Shown: piece after piece, positions 41,241-49,441 of the stretch
How the letters are laid out: each line of letters starts with the position of its first letter
Position numbering within the stretch: the first letter of the stretch is position 1
Assembly: GCF_900110485.1 (NCBI RefSeq)
Contig: NZ_FODY01000013.1
Coordinates: forward strand, 1-64,000
Direction: 5' to 3'
Origin: Propionispora vibrioides
Lineage (GTDB): Bacteria > Bacillota > Negativicutes > Propionisporales > Propionisporaceae
Length of the DNA: 64,000 nucleotides
The notes under the pieces: generated by a model
What the model saw: only the letters and a program-made list of their open reading frames with translations
Databases searched by the model: none
What the model was told of the DNA's origin: nothing
Position numbers and translations under genes: made by a program

Positions 41241-43317
41241 CGCCATTATCCCTTTCCTGAAAGTTTTCAATGATATATTGTTTCATCCGCTGGCCGAGCG
41301 ACACAGAAAGCCTGTTTTTTTGATCAATATCCACTAGCGAAATCATATCCACTTCTTCAATGATCCACATAATCATATTGCCGATAAAATCCCCCAGCAC
41401 ATCACTGCGCTTGGCGGGATACAGAAGCAGCACCACGGACTTAATCTCTCTGCCTTCAGCAATAAGCTGCGCCTGCGAAAAATTATAAATAAACATTTTG
41501 GGTTGACTGACTTCCGGCAGACAGCAATCTAAATAACTAAGCTGCGTATTAGGAATGATAAAGTTCACATCATTGATGTTGTGGGTAATAAAGTCCTGTG
41601 CCTTATCAAAACTCATGGCAATCCCTGCATCGATAATCTGCTGCGCAAAAAAGTCAATCAATCCTCCCGGCATATTCTCATTTGTCACGGTAAGCACATC
41701 AAAGTAAGCTAATATATGGAGACTCCACTCTGCCATAATTTTCATATTCGCAAAATCCTGCCATGCTGCAGCTCCGCCACCGCTCCCCTGCATACGTTTC
41801 TTTTGGGTCAAGATCCGTAGTTTCCGGTGCTTATGCCGTTGAATAGCCTGTTGAATTTTTTCTAATTCCTTATGATTCAAGAGTGGCGATACCCTCATAT
41901 AGTTGGCATTATCCAGCATCAGCGGTATCGTAGAGAGAATCAAATCGTATTCTTGCAAATCCTCTTCCGGCAGGCTGATCAGCGAAATTATTTTTTTGAT
42001 ATAAATCTCGGGAATCTCCCGTTCCAGGCGGCTGGCCAGCATCTTGGAAGATCCCATCCCACTCGAGCATACCACCAGCACCCGGAACGAACCTTTGGCA
42101 AATTTATCAACCGAAACGGCAAAATATAAAACCAGATAGCCAATTTCATCTTCGGGGAACTGATCCTCGGGAAACACATAATGCATACAGTTTTTTACTA
42201 CCCAATACAAATCTCCGTATTTGTCCTGGATTTCTTTATTGATCGGATTAATAACGCTCATACCGCTGCGAATCCGCGTTAGCGTCTTGTCCATGTGTGC
42301 CGACAATCCTTTTAGCAATGTAATATCATTACTAAAAGAAATTCCCGTTTGTTCTTCCACTAGGGAGATTATCTTTTTCATTTGCGGCGCCAGCATAAAC
42401 TCCCGCAGGCACAGCATAGTATTGATATTGGGGTTAAAACTCAAATACATTAACCATAGTAAATAGCGAAATTCATCTGCCGTACAGGTAACATGAAATT
42501 GTTTTTCCAAGGTCCCTTTTATTTTTTTTGCCTGCTCATAAAGATCGCTTTTTTGCTCGGTAAAATCAAAATCATCATAGCTTCGCTTTCCCTCCAATGT
42601 GCGTTTCATAAGTAATGCCGCCAGCATCACAAATTCTAAAAAATTCACATCAGTGGTACGTATATTTTTATTATCAATAACGGTTTTTAAAAGCAGATAT
42701 ACAGTCTGAAACAGTTCAGCATAACCATATAGCTGCAGGGTATCCAGAAATACTTGACTGCCACGGTAGCGGCCTTCCATCCAGGCCAGCAACAGATCGA
42801 CATCTACATTCCGCGTAATCACACTGACAAGCAAATGATGTTTAAAGACAGGATCCCCCGATAGATAGATACCTTCACCCTTTTTGGTCTGTAGCTTTAA
42901 ATTATGGCTGAGCGCCATTCGTTCAATTAGTTTAAGATCATTACGGCTTGTCCTGAGCGAGCTTTTGGTTTGAATGGCAACTGCCTGGGTTTTAATATAA
43001 TCTTCCTGGTTTAATAGCTCAATAATGGTAAGATCAATGCGGTCCTGCGAGCTGACATCATAATCTGCCCGTTTATCCTGCAAAATCTGTCCTAAGCGGT
43101 CCAAAGCCTCCGGCTCGCCTTTTAAAAACATCCCTTTTCCTTGTACTGTTTCCAGCTTAACCTGACACTGCTGCAGCACTTTTATGACTTCCGGAATCTC
43201 CCGGTATACCGTCCGCTCTGTCACTTTTAACTTATGGGCAATTGCTTGGATTGGCACATAGTCAATGCTCTTACGCAAATAATCAATAATTGCTTTGGTG
43301 CGTGAAGAAATAACCAT
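41224..43317 (-). CDS. mtlR: PRD-type transcriptional activator of the mannitol operon
   Basis: About 697 residues from ATG 43317, which follows AAAGGTGG (an earlier ATG at 43338 has no good site). It contains an N-terminal helix-turn-helix pair (MVISSRTKAIIDYLRKSIDYVPIQAIAHKLKVTERTVYREIP), two PRD domains, an EIIB-like domain with a cysteine in VLVVCSSGMGSSKMLASRL and a C-terminal EIIA-like domain. This is the MtlR architecture. Phosphorylation by the mannitol EII proteins and HPr should set its activity on the mtlA promoter. The EIIA-like part lacks an obvious HGxxE histidine context, so it is probably regulatory only. Confidence 0.92.
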   Translation of the reverse strand: MVISSRTKAIIDYLRKSIDYVPIQAIAHKLKVTERTVYREIPEVIKVLQQCQVKLETVQGKGMFLKGEPEALDRLGQILQDKRADYDVSSQDRIDLTIIELLNQEDYIKTQAVAIQTKSSLRTSRNDLKLIERMALSHNLKLQTKKGEGIYLSGDPVFKHHLLVSVITRNVDVDLLLAWMEGRYRGSQVFLDTLQLYGYAELFQTVYLLLKTVIDNKNIRTTDVNFLEFVMLAALLMKRTLEGKRSYDDFDFTEQKSDLYEQAKKIKGTLEKQFHVTCTADEFRYLLWLMYLSFNPNINTMLCLREFMLAPQMKKIISLVEEQTGISFSNDITLLKGLSAHMDKTLTRIRSGMSVINPINKEIQDKYGDLYWVVKNCMHYVFPEDQFPEDEIGYLVLYFAVSVDKFAKGSFRVLVVCSSGMGSSKMLASRLEREIPEIYIKKIISLISLPEEDLQEYDLILSTIPLMLDNANYMRVSPLLNHKELEKIQQAIQRHKHRKLRILTQKKRMQGSGGGAAAWQDFANMKIMAEWSLHILAYFDVLTVTNENMPGGLIDFFAQQIIDAGIAMSFDKAQDFITHNINDVNFIIPNTQLSYLDCCLPEVSQPKMFIYNFSQAQLIAEGREIKSVVLLLYPAKRSDVLGDFIGNMIMWIIEEVDMISLVDIDQKNRLSVSLGQRMKQYIIENFQERDNGDENYF

Positions 43318-43450
43318 TAAGAATGCCACCTTTCTCATGTCTGTATAGGAAATATCGAATGTGTTCGCTAAGAATCTGGTGCCCCCTGCTTTCCATATCG
43401 ATATTTCCCATACTCCACTATCGTGTGCGTTATAAAAGGCGGTTTATTCT

Positions 43451-44869
43451 TTATTGTGCTTTTTTCAAATACGTTACAATGCGATCATATTCATTATTGT
43501 CTAAGAAATTCTTGATGGTTAAAACATCCGCACCGTTCGGGGCCTTTTCCCGTACCCGTTCTTCGAGTACAGCGTTGGTAATCACAACATCGGCATCGTG
43601 GGGAATATTGTCAACCGATACATTGACCACCTCCATATCGAGCATGGCTTTACGCATTTTAGTTTTTAAAATCGATACCCCCATCGCGCTAGACCCCATA
43701 CCGGCATCACAAGCGATGATGACTTTATTGATTCTTTTTCCGGCAGCCGGAACAGGAACTGTGACCGCAATACCACTCGCACCGGCCAGGGCTATGCTGT
43801 TATTTAAAATCCCGTCAGTATCTTCATCATAATCTTCCCCTGCTTCGACCTTGGCGGTTTTCAAGAAAAATGCCACAGTCACAAAGGAAACCGCTGCACT
43901 AATAATATACGCCATTGCGTTAACTATAAAATATCCTTTCGGGGTCATCGCCAGCAGCGCCAGGAAGCTGCCCGGTGATACAGCGGCAACGGTACCGCCC
44001 TGGAAGATCTGCAGCCAGAATAGGGCAGCCATATTACCAAGGATAGGCCCCAACAGGGTAACCGGTTTAATCATCGCATAAGGGAAGGCAACCTCACCGA
44101 TCCCACCTAAAAACATGATACTGGCGGAAGCCGGTGCAGTTTTCTTAGCCATGCCACGGCCAAAGACAGCAAAACCTAACAACAGGCCCAGCCAGTTTCC
44201 GCCATTTGCCTCTACCAGGAACAAAATCGAACGTCCGGTTTCCATTGCCTGCTGGATACCCAGCGGAATCATAATTCCATGATTTACAGCATTATTTAAA
44301 AACAATACTTGCGCCGGCTGAACGAATAAGCTTGCCAATGGGATAAGCCCCTGTTTTGTTACCCATTCAACACCGCCAGCCAAGAATTTTATGATAACGG
44401 AAAAAATCGGTTCAACGGCAACGTAACCAAAAATCATGATGAGAGCGCCGACAATACCGAGGGCAAAATTGTCTACCAGCATTTCCAAGCCGGAACGCAT
44501 TTTGCCGGCTAACATACCATCGACCTTTTTGATAACAAAGGCGCCGAGCGGTCCCATAATCATACCACCGATCAGCATCGGCATATTAGCCCCGACAATC
44601 ACGCCCATGGTTGACAAAGCACCAATCGCTCCGCCACGCTTGCCATACACATTGTAGCCGCCGGTATAACCGATTAAAAGCGGCAGCAGGTACGTAATGG
44701 TTGGACCAACTAATTTACAAAGATATTCATCCGGCACCCAGCCAGTAGGGATAACGAAAGCGGTGATAAGGCCCCAGGCAATAAATACACCGATATTGGG
44801 CATTACCATAGAACTCAAAAATCCGCCCATCTTTTGTATCTTTACACGAAGAGAAGCTGAATTCGACAT
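43451..44869 (-). CDS. mtlA: Mannitol-specific PTS EIICB component
   Basis: A 472-residue permease with an N-terminal EIIC of about 340 residues (MGGFLSSMVMPNIGVFIAWGLITA, GGYNVYGKRGGAIGALSTMG, GANMPMLIGGMIMGPLGA) and a C-terminal EIIB domain whose phosphorylated Cys387 lies in IIACDAGMGSSAMG. It imports mannitol while phosphorylating it to mannitol 1-phosphate. It lacks the EIIA domain found in the E. coli protein; that is supplied by mtlF. The start ATG follows CAGGAGGCTAATAT. A sigma-A type promoter is visible upstream. Confidence 0.95.
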   Translation of the reverse strand: MSNSASLRVKIQKMGGFLSSMVMPNIGVFIAWGLITAFVIPTGWVPDEYLCKLVGPTITYLLPLLIGYTGGYNVYGKRGGAIGALSTMGVIVGANMPMLIGGMIMGPLGAFVIKKVDGMLAGKMRSGLEMLVDNFALGIVGALIMIFGYVAVEPIFSVIIKFLAGGVEWVTKQGLIPLASLFVQPAQVLFLNNAVNHGIMIPLGIQQAMETGRSILFLVEANGGNWLGLLLGFAVFGRGMAKKTAPASASIMFLGGIGEVAFPYAMIKPVTLLGPILGNMAALFWLQIFQGGTVAAVSPGSFLALLAMTPKGYFIVNAMAYIISAAVSFVTVAFFLKTAKVEAGEDYDEDTDGILNNSIALAGASGIAVTVPVPAAGKRINKVIIACDAGMGSSAMGVSILKTKMRKAMLDMEVVNVSVDNIPHDADVVITNAVLEERVREKAPNGADVLTIKNFLDNNEYDRIVTYLKKAQ

Positions 44870-44935
44870 ATATTAGCCTCCTGTCATTTGTGTGTTTATT
44901 ATTTTGTTATAACATCCCTGCCGATCGACACCTTC

Positions 44936-44965
44936 ATTATACGGGCGGCTGAGAACCAGTGTCCA
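44936..44965 (-). promoter_or_regulatory. Sigma-A-type promoter of mtlA
   Basis: On the minus strand TGGACA (44960-44965) and TATAAT (44936-44941) are spaced by 18 bp, 67 bp upstream of the mtlA start codon. A near-consensus -10 with a slightly weak -35 fits activator dependence. Confidence 0.7.
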
Positions 44966-45151
44966 CACAAAGCAGTTGCACATATTTCACAAACGAAATT
45001 GACAAAAATGTACTTGCTTCGGACAGGGCAGTGCTATCAAGTGTTCCACGGTTTCTAAATCTAAACCACAAATAATACATAAGAGTAGCACACTGCGTGC
45101 TACTCCTGTTTTATACCTTATTGTCTCTATTTATCCGGACAAATGCAGGAA

Positions 45152-45186
45152 AAAGACCGCCTTCCCTTTCCGGGAAGACGGTCTTT
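45152..45186 (-). terminator. Intrinsic terminator of the small-peptide gene
   Basis: AAAGACCG(T/C)CTTCCC pairs with its complement (one mismatch, 5-nt loop) and ends in TCTTTTTCC on the minus strand, 25 bp after the stop at 45211. Confidence 0.8.
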
Positions 45187-45210
45187 AGCGACCTTTCGTG
45201 CCGCTACCGC

Positions 45211-45321
45211 CTAACAAGTCGGCGAGCAGCCGTTATCATCGAAGCAGCAGAACAACAAAAGGATGATAATGATTATGATAAACCAACTTCCTCCGCGGCC
45301 AAATCCATTTCCCCAAGCCAT
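45211..45321 (-). CDS. 36-residue membrane peptide (YjcZ-like)
   Basis: The frame ATG GCT TGG GGA ... encodes MAWGNGFGRGGSWFIIIIII followed by LLLFCCFDDNGCSPTC. It has a glycine-rich start, one strongly hydrophobic helix and a cysteine-rich tail (four cysteines). The start is preceded by GAGGAGG (8 nt) and a terminator follows, so it is an expressed unit despite its size. The glycine/tryptophan start plus a run of isoleucines resembles the YjcZ-type small sporulation proteins of Bacillus. That link is by resemblance only. Confidence 0.72.
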   Translation of the reverse strand: MAWGNGFGRGGSWFIIIIIILLLFCCFDDNGCSPTC

Positions 45322-45720
45322 AATGACAACCTCCTCATAGAATATTTTATTAAGTAGCGGTTTCTAATGTATCCTATGATGCGTTAAAGGCTTCGGTGAC
45401 TCTATCGGGAAAAAAGAACATCCCATCCGCTTCTTTGCCATCATGTCCGGTGCTTCCCTCCTGTTTCTGTCCCTAGTCAGGAAGGCCCGGTCCATCTTCT
45501 GTTTGCAAGGCTAGGCATTGTGCCATATAATGGTACTAGTACCTTACCAGCCTTAAGCCAGTGACTCAGGGAACTACGTTCCTTCGCTGTCGTCACTTAG
45601 CATACTTCCGGTATGCCTCCTTCTCCATCTTATGCTGCGAAAAATAACTTTGCCAGCATCCTACTGTTTTAAAGCTGACAAGGTACTGGTTTTTTAATTG
45701 AAGATCTGGAGGGAACAACC
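45322..45720. other. Gene-free region with palindromic repeats upstream of the aminotransferase
   Basis: The 399-bp stretch holds the interspersed repeat copy 2 (45581-45640), a nested hairpin (GTGAC ... GTCAC around GGAACTACGTTCC, 45561-45595), a short hairpin AGCATACTTCCGGTATGCC and the aminotransferase ribosome binding site TGGAGGGAACAACC. No gene or clear promoter pair was found. Confidence 0.5.
45581..45640 (-). repeat. Interspersed repeat segment, copy 2
   Basis: Minus-strand order GGAGAAGGAGGC, TACCGGAAGTATGCTAAGTG, ACGACAGCGAAG parallels copy 1 at 37190-37250. It lies next to hairpin-forming sequence, as expected for REP/BIME-like elements. Confidence 0.45.
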
Positions 45721-46905
45721 ATGTTGTCACAAAATATTCAAAACAAAATCAGCAAATCTTCATGGATTCGCGCCATGTTTGAGCAGGGCGAAAAACTTCG
45801 TAAGCTCTATGGTTCGGAAAAGGTCTACGATTTCAGCCTGGGTAATCCTGACTACGAACCGCCGCAGGAAGTGCAGGACGCCCTGATCAAATACGTAACC
45901 GGCGAAACGGCAGGACTGCACAAGTATATGAATAACGCCGGCTATCCCGAGATCAGGGAAAAGATAGCGAAACGAACCGGCGAAGAATCCGGCCTGCCAT
46001 TGACGTCGAACCATATTATTATGACCTGCGGTGCTGCCGGCGGGCTCAATGTTGTCTTAAAAAGCATTCTAAACCCCGGGGATGAAGTCATCGCCCTGGC
46101 GCCATACTTTGTGGAATACGGGTTCTACGCCGAAAACCATGGCGGCAAACTGGTGGTTGTCCCGACCGATCCGGCCACTTTCCAGCCCTCTATAGCCGCT
46201 CTGGAACAGGCTATTACCCCGAAAACCAAAGCACTCATCATTAACTCGCCGAACAACCCGACCGGCGTTATCTACAGCGAAGCTGTCCTTACCCAGGTTG
46301 CCGGCCTCTTAGCCCGCAAGGAACAGGAATTTGGCTCCCAGATTCTTGTGATTTCCGACGAACCTTACAGCAAAATTGTCTATGACAACGCCAAGGTGCC
46401 CAACATTCTTTCGATTTTCCCCAATTCTGCTGTAGTCAACTCTTACAGCAAGTCGCTGGCCTTACCCGGCGAACGGATCGGCTACATCGCCGTCAATCCG
46501 CAAATTAAAGACGTGGAGCTCCTCATTAGCGGTCTGATCTTTGCCAACCGCACCTTGGGCTTTGTCAATGCGCCGTCCCTCTTTCAGAAAGTTATTGGCG
46601 ACTCGCTGGATGTGGCCGTCAACACCGACGAATACAAACGCCGCCGCGACTATCTCTACTCCCACCTGACCGAACTGGGCTTTACCTGCGTTAAGCCGGA
46701 AGGGGCTTTCTACCTGTTCCCCAAGGCGCTTATCCCGGATGATGTGGAATTTGCCCAGCGAGCCTTGAAATACAATCTGCTGATCGTTCCCGGCAGCGGC
46801 TTCGGCTGCCCCGGCTACTTCCGCCTCGCCTACTGCGTCAGCATGGAAACCATCAAGAATTCCATCAGCGCCTTTAAGGCCCTGGCTGAAGAGTTCCGGG
46901 CCTGA
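45721..46905 (+). CDS. Class I/II aminotransferase (aspartate-aminotransferase-like)
   Basis: A 394-residue PLP-dependent transaminase. It shows the N-terminal SLGNPDYEPP, the cofactor-binding TCGAAGGLNVVLKSIL, the NSPNNPTGVIY motif, SDEPYSKIVYD and the PLP lysine in VNSYSKSLALPGERIGY. The C-terminal FRLAYCVSMETI carries the substrate-carboxylate arginine. It likely moves amino groups between an amino acid and 2-oxoglutarate in the cytoplasm; the exact amino acid is unclear. It is a single gene with terminators behind it. Confidence 0.9.
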   Translation: MLSQNIQNKISKSSWIRAMFEQGEKLRKLYGSEKVYDFSLGNPDYEPPQEVQDALIKYVTGETAGLHKYMNNAGYPEIREKIAKRTGEESGLPLTSNHIIMTCGAAGGLNVVLKSILNPGDEVIALAPYFVEYGFYAENHGGKLVVVPTDPATFQPSIAALEQAITPKTKALIINSPNNPTGVIYSEAVLTQVAGLLARKEQEFGSQILVISDEPYSKIVYDNAKVPNILSIFPNSAVVNSYSKSLALPGERIGYIAVNPQIKDVELLISGLIFANRTLGFVNAPSLFQKVIGDSLDVAVNTDEYKRRRDYLYSHLTELGFTCVKPEGAFYLFPKALIPDDVEFAQRALKYNLLIVPGSGFGCPGYFRLAYCVSMETIKNSISAFKALAEEFRA

Positions 46906-46958
46906 GCCGACCGCCAGCAAAACGCTTGTCTGCTTAACAACTTTACAAAATAAAAAGG

Positions 46959-46980
46959 CCCGGCAGCCAAAACCGCCGGG
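46959..46980 (-). terminator. Terminator-like hairpin, minus strand
   Basis: CCCGGC pairs with GCCGGG around a 10-nt loop. The minus strand continues into CCTTTTTATTTT. Confidence 0.6.
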
Positions 46981-47070
46981 AAACAAAAAAATACATAGCA
47001 AAAAGGAGTCATTACGCTTTATATTATACCCCTTTATCTTCGCGTAAAACTCGCAAACATATCTATTTTG

Positions 47071-47113
47071 ACCGAGCCGCCCCAGTTATTACACCGGGGG
47101 CGGCTCGGTTTTT
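47071..47113. terminator. Intrinsic terminator of the aminotransferase gene
   Basis: ACCGAGCCGCCCC pairs with GGGGCGGCTCGGT and is followed by TTTTT on the plus strand. Confidence 0.85.
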
Positions 47114-47183
47114 CCGTTTAGTATTTTGCCTGTTTCAGGGGCCTCTTCACCAGCTCCTGTAAATACGGCTGCAGCCGGCAAAA

Positions 47184-47210
47184 AAGCTCCCAGCATATTG
47201 CTGAGAGCTT
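47184..47210 (-). terminator. Intrinsic terminator of the GntR gene
   Basis: AAGCTCTCAGCA pairs with TGCTGGGAGCTT (one G-T pair) and is followed by TTTTGCC on the minus strand, 18 bp after the stop. Confidence 0.75.
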
Positions 47211-47227
47211 AGTAGCGCGTTGTTAGC

Positions 47228-48010
47228 TTATGGCTCACCGGCAGGAAAAGAATGCAGCTTGCCAGATCGCTCACGGTCGGTAGAAACAGTCAATTCAATT
47301 CTGGTTTTATACGCTAATGATTTCGATATCACATATTCGAGAATCCTATTATTTTCATCGAAAGTTACCGTATAGGTAATCGTAATCGGATCGCCAACCT
47401 GAATGCCCAGATGCAGTGCTTCATACTCTTCCGCTTTTGAAATTTCGATCACCTTATGGGCATAGCTCGGATAAATACCATACTCCGCCAAAGTACGGTA
47501 TAACGATCTGTTGGTAAAGTCTTTTTCCAAGAGTCCTGAACACAAGGTATAAGGAAGATATGCATTCGCCAAAGAATAAACCTTGCCGTTAATGTAACGC
47601 AATCGCTCCAATCGAAATACATAATCGCCCTTTTTCAATTCCAATTTGGCTGCCACCTCTAACGAAGCTGGCTCTATATTTTGAAATAACACCTTACTGC
47701 TTGTATAGTTGCCTCTTAAAACAACTCGATTGTAAAATGCCAGTTCATTTTTACTCGTTTCTGACTGACCATCAACAAACTCTTTATTACCGAGGAAGAA
47801 TGTTCCCTTCGTCGGAATCTTTACTATAAATTTTTCTTCTTCCAACAGCAATAAAGCCTTCCTGACAGTAGGGCGACTGACATTATAATTACTGCAAAGA
47901 TCCCGTTCGCTTGGCAGGGGTGTAAAATATGGCTTATCGGAATAATCAGCTAAGATCCTTTTTTTTAATTCATCATACAAAAATTCGCCTTCCCTTTTTC
48001 CGACAGCCAA
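47228..48010 (-). CDS. GntR/HutC-family transcriptional regulator (UTRA domain)
   Basis: A 260-residue regulator. The N-terminal winged helix (about 8-75) contains PLPSERDLCSNYNVSRPTVRKALLLLEEEKFIVKIPTKGTFF. The C-terminal UTRA ligand domain (about 95-245) ends with a typical ITYTVTFDENNRILEYVISKSLAYKTRIELTV. UTRA repressors bind sugar phosphates or amino acids. The start is TTG 48010 after AGGGAG. It is 24 bp downstream of the alcohol dehydrogenase gene. The two identical palindromes in the divergent promoter region upstream (49259 and 49381) are its likely operators. The effector may be an intermediate of the aldolase/dehydrogenase pathway. Confidence 0.9.
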   Translation of the reverse strand: MAVGKREGEFLYDELKKRILADYSDKPYFTPLPSERDLCSNYNVSRPTVRKALLLLEEEKFIVKIPTKGTFFLGNKEFVDGQSETSKNELAFYNRVVLRGNYTSSKVLFQNIEPASLEVAAKLELKKGDYVFRLERLRYINGKVYSLANAYLPYTLCSGLLEKDFTNRSLYRTLAEYGIYPSYAHKVIEISKAEEYEALHLGIQVGDPITITYTVTFDENNRILEYVISKSLAYKTRIELTVSTDRERSGKLHSFPAGEP

Positions 48011-48034
48011 AACGCTACACTCCCTGTTATCATT

Positions 48035-49087
48035 TTAGAACTTAACAACGACTCTAAATTTGTCTCCCTTGCTGGCAGATTCAAATGCGGCCTTTATATC
48101 ATTTACCGGATATACTTCACTAATAAACGGCTTTACATCTATGATACCATATGACAGCATTCTTGTCGCTTTCACAAAATCCCGCGCATTGGAATTGGCT
48201 GTTCCCAATACTTTAACGGCGCTTTTATGAAGCCAATCGGGGCTAAAAGATACCGGGATGTCCGGATAAAACGCGCTATATAAAACAAGCCTGCCATTAT
48301 TCGCAAGGCATTTTCTCGCTTCCTCAACCACTGCTGAAATAGGTGTTGTATCAAATACAACTTGCGCCTTAAGACCGTCAGTAATCTCCCTTACTCTTTC
48401 CGCCAAATCTTCTCTCTTAGGATTAACCGCATATGCCGCGCCCATTTTCAGCGCTAATGCAGTCCTCTTTTCGTCGGTATCAGATACAATGACTACCGCA
48501 CCTTTCCTAGTGGCAAGAAGAACATGCAACAAGCCCATAATTCCACAGCCAATGACAACTACAACATCACCAAATTGCACATCGGCCGTTTCCACGCTAT
48601 GCAATACGCACGACACAGGTTCCGTAACAGTTGCCTCTTCGACCGAAATATTTTTGTATTTAAACAAATTGGCTGGATGTACAAGCAAATGAGAACTGAG
48701 TCCTCCCATCCCTTTATGCGGAAGGCCTTCAAGCTGCTTGCTATGATTAAAATGTTCACAATTTTGTTCATTTCCGCTCTTGCATTGATAGCAATTATTA
48801 CAAGCAAGTGTAACACCAAGAGCTACCCGGTCATGTAACTGCCAGTGTACCTTATCTACGCGATCTCCCATAGCAATAATTTGGCCAACCGTTTCATGCC
48901 CGCCAATAAAGGGAAACTCGACTTGCTTAATTCCTTTATAAACCCGCTGTTCCCATGTGCAGATAGCACAGGCATCTACTTTGATCAGTACTTTATCGGG
49001 CTCGACTTCAGGTATATCGTATTCTTCCAGCTGGATTTGACCTACTCCGGTAAATACGGCTGTTTTCATTTTGTGACTCAATTTCAT
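48035..49087 (-). CDS. Zinc-dependent medium-chain alcohol/polyol dehydrogenase
   Basis: A 350-residue MDR-family dehydrogenase. Catalytic-zinc residues appear in CAICTWEQRVYKG (Cys near 38) and the GGHETVGQI glutamate/histidine segment. The structural zinc lobe shows spaced cysteines in ACNNCYQCKSGNEQNCEHF. The NAD-binding loop is VVIGCGIMGLLHVLLA and SDTDEKR supports NAD over NADP. Family members oxidise sorbitol, threonine or other secondary alcohols. Coupled to a GntR regulator and, divergently, a ketose-bisphosphate aldolase, it probably oxidises a polyol phosphate or polyol. The substrate is not clear from sequence. Confidence 0.88.
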   Translation of the reverse strand: MKLSHKMKTAVFTGVGQIQLEEYDIPEVEPDKVLIKVDACAICTWEQRVYKGIKQVEFPFIGGHETVGQIIAMGDRVDKVHWQLHDRVALGVTLACNNCYQCKSGNEQNCEHFNHSKQLEGLPHKGMGGLSSHLLVHPANLFKYKNISVEEATVTEPVSCVLHSVETADVQFGDVVVVIGCGIMGLLHVLLATRKGAVVIVSDTDEKRTALALKMGAAYAVNPKREDLAERVREITDGLKAQVVFDTTPISAVVEEARKCLANNGRLVLYSAFYPDIPVSFSPDWLHKSAVKVLGTANSNARDFVKATRMLSYGIIDVKPFISEVYPVNDIKAAFESASKGDKFRVVVKF

Positions 49088-49258
49088 TCACCCCATTATT
49101 CTAATATTTCTTTATTTTAATTACAAGATATTTAATATACCGCCAATTACATCAACAGCAATCAGCTCCACATGTATTACCAGCAAGATTCCAATCATGT
49201 TACCAGCACACTTTTCATAAATCCCACAATCATAACCACTTGTCACATCCCCTTCGTT

Positions 49259-49278
49259 TTATATTACCATTGGTTATA
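49259..49278. promoter_or_regulatory. Operator 1 (20-bp palindrome-like site)
   Basis: TTATATTACCATTGGTTATA, containing the imperfect palindrome TTACCA-T-TGGTTA. It lies 3 bp downstream of the -10 of the leftward promoter, over the expected transcription start. An identical 20-bp copy is at 49381. Confidence 0.8.
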
Positions 49279-49281
49279 AGT

Positions 49282-49310
49282 AGAATAATCCGTAATTTTT
49301 AAAATGTCAA
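49282..49310 (-). promoter_or_regulatory. Leftward promoter of the dehydrogenase-GntR operon
   Basis: On the minus strand TTGACA (49305-49310) and TATTCT (49282-49287) have a 17-bp spacer. Confidence 0.72.
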
Positions 49311-49373
49311 TATAAAACCTACAAATATTGAGTTTATTGACTTAACCAGTTGCATTTGCGTATTAAAAGATAA

Positions 49374-49402
49374 TTGACAATTATATTACCATTGGTTATA
49401 CT
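49374..49402 (+). promoter_or_regulatory. Rightward promoter of the aldolase gene
   Basis: A consensus TTGACA (49374-49379) and TATACT (49397-49402) with a 17-bp spacer. Operator 2 covers the spacer and most of the -10. Confidence 0.85.
49381..49400. promoter_or_regulatory. Operator 2 (identical to operator 1)
   Basis: The same 20 bases as 49259-49278. Binding here would block RNA polymerase at the aldolase promoter, which argues for repression by the GntR-type regulator. Confidence 0.82.
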
Positions 49403-49441
49403 TTTTCTTAAGTAATCAATAAAAGCGAATGGAGGATTCGT

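Larger units (their letters stand above)
44870..45210. other. mtlA promoter region and downstream end of the small-peptide gene
   Basis: This 341-bp stretch contains the mtlA promoter (44936-44965), an A/T-rich upstream segment that may hold MtlR sites (GTTTGTGAAATATGTGCA on the minus strand) and the terminator hairpin at 45152-45186. No coding frame was supported. Confidence 0.6.
46906..47227. other. Convergent intergenic region with three terminator hairpins
   Basis: The 322-bp gap between the aminotransferase and the convergent GntR gene holds hairpins at 46959-46980, 47071-47113 and 47184-47210 and no coding frame. Confidence 0.7.
49088..49441. other. Divergent promoter region of the dehydrogenase and aldolase genes
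   Basis: A 354-bp region containing two sigma-A promoters and two identical operators (listed separately) and an untranslated leader of about 170 nt for the dehydrogenase. Confidence 0.75.

Noticed and set aside
45097-45357. 86-codon frame on the plus strand
   Set aside because: It runs through the terminator and the 36-residue peptide gene on the other strand, which has much better signals.
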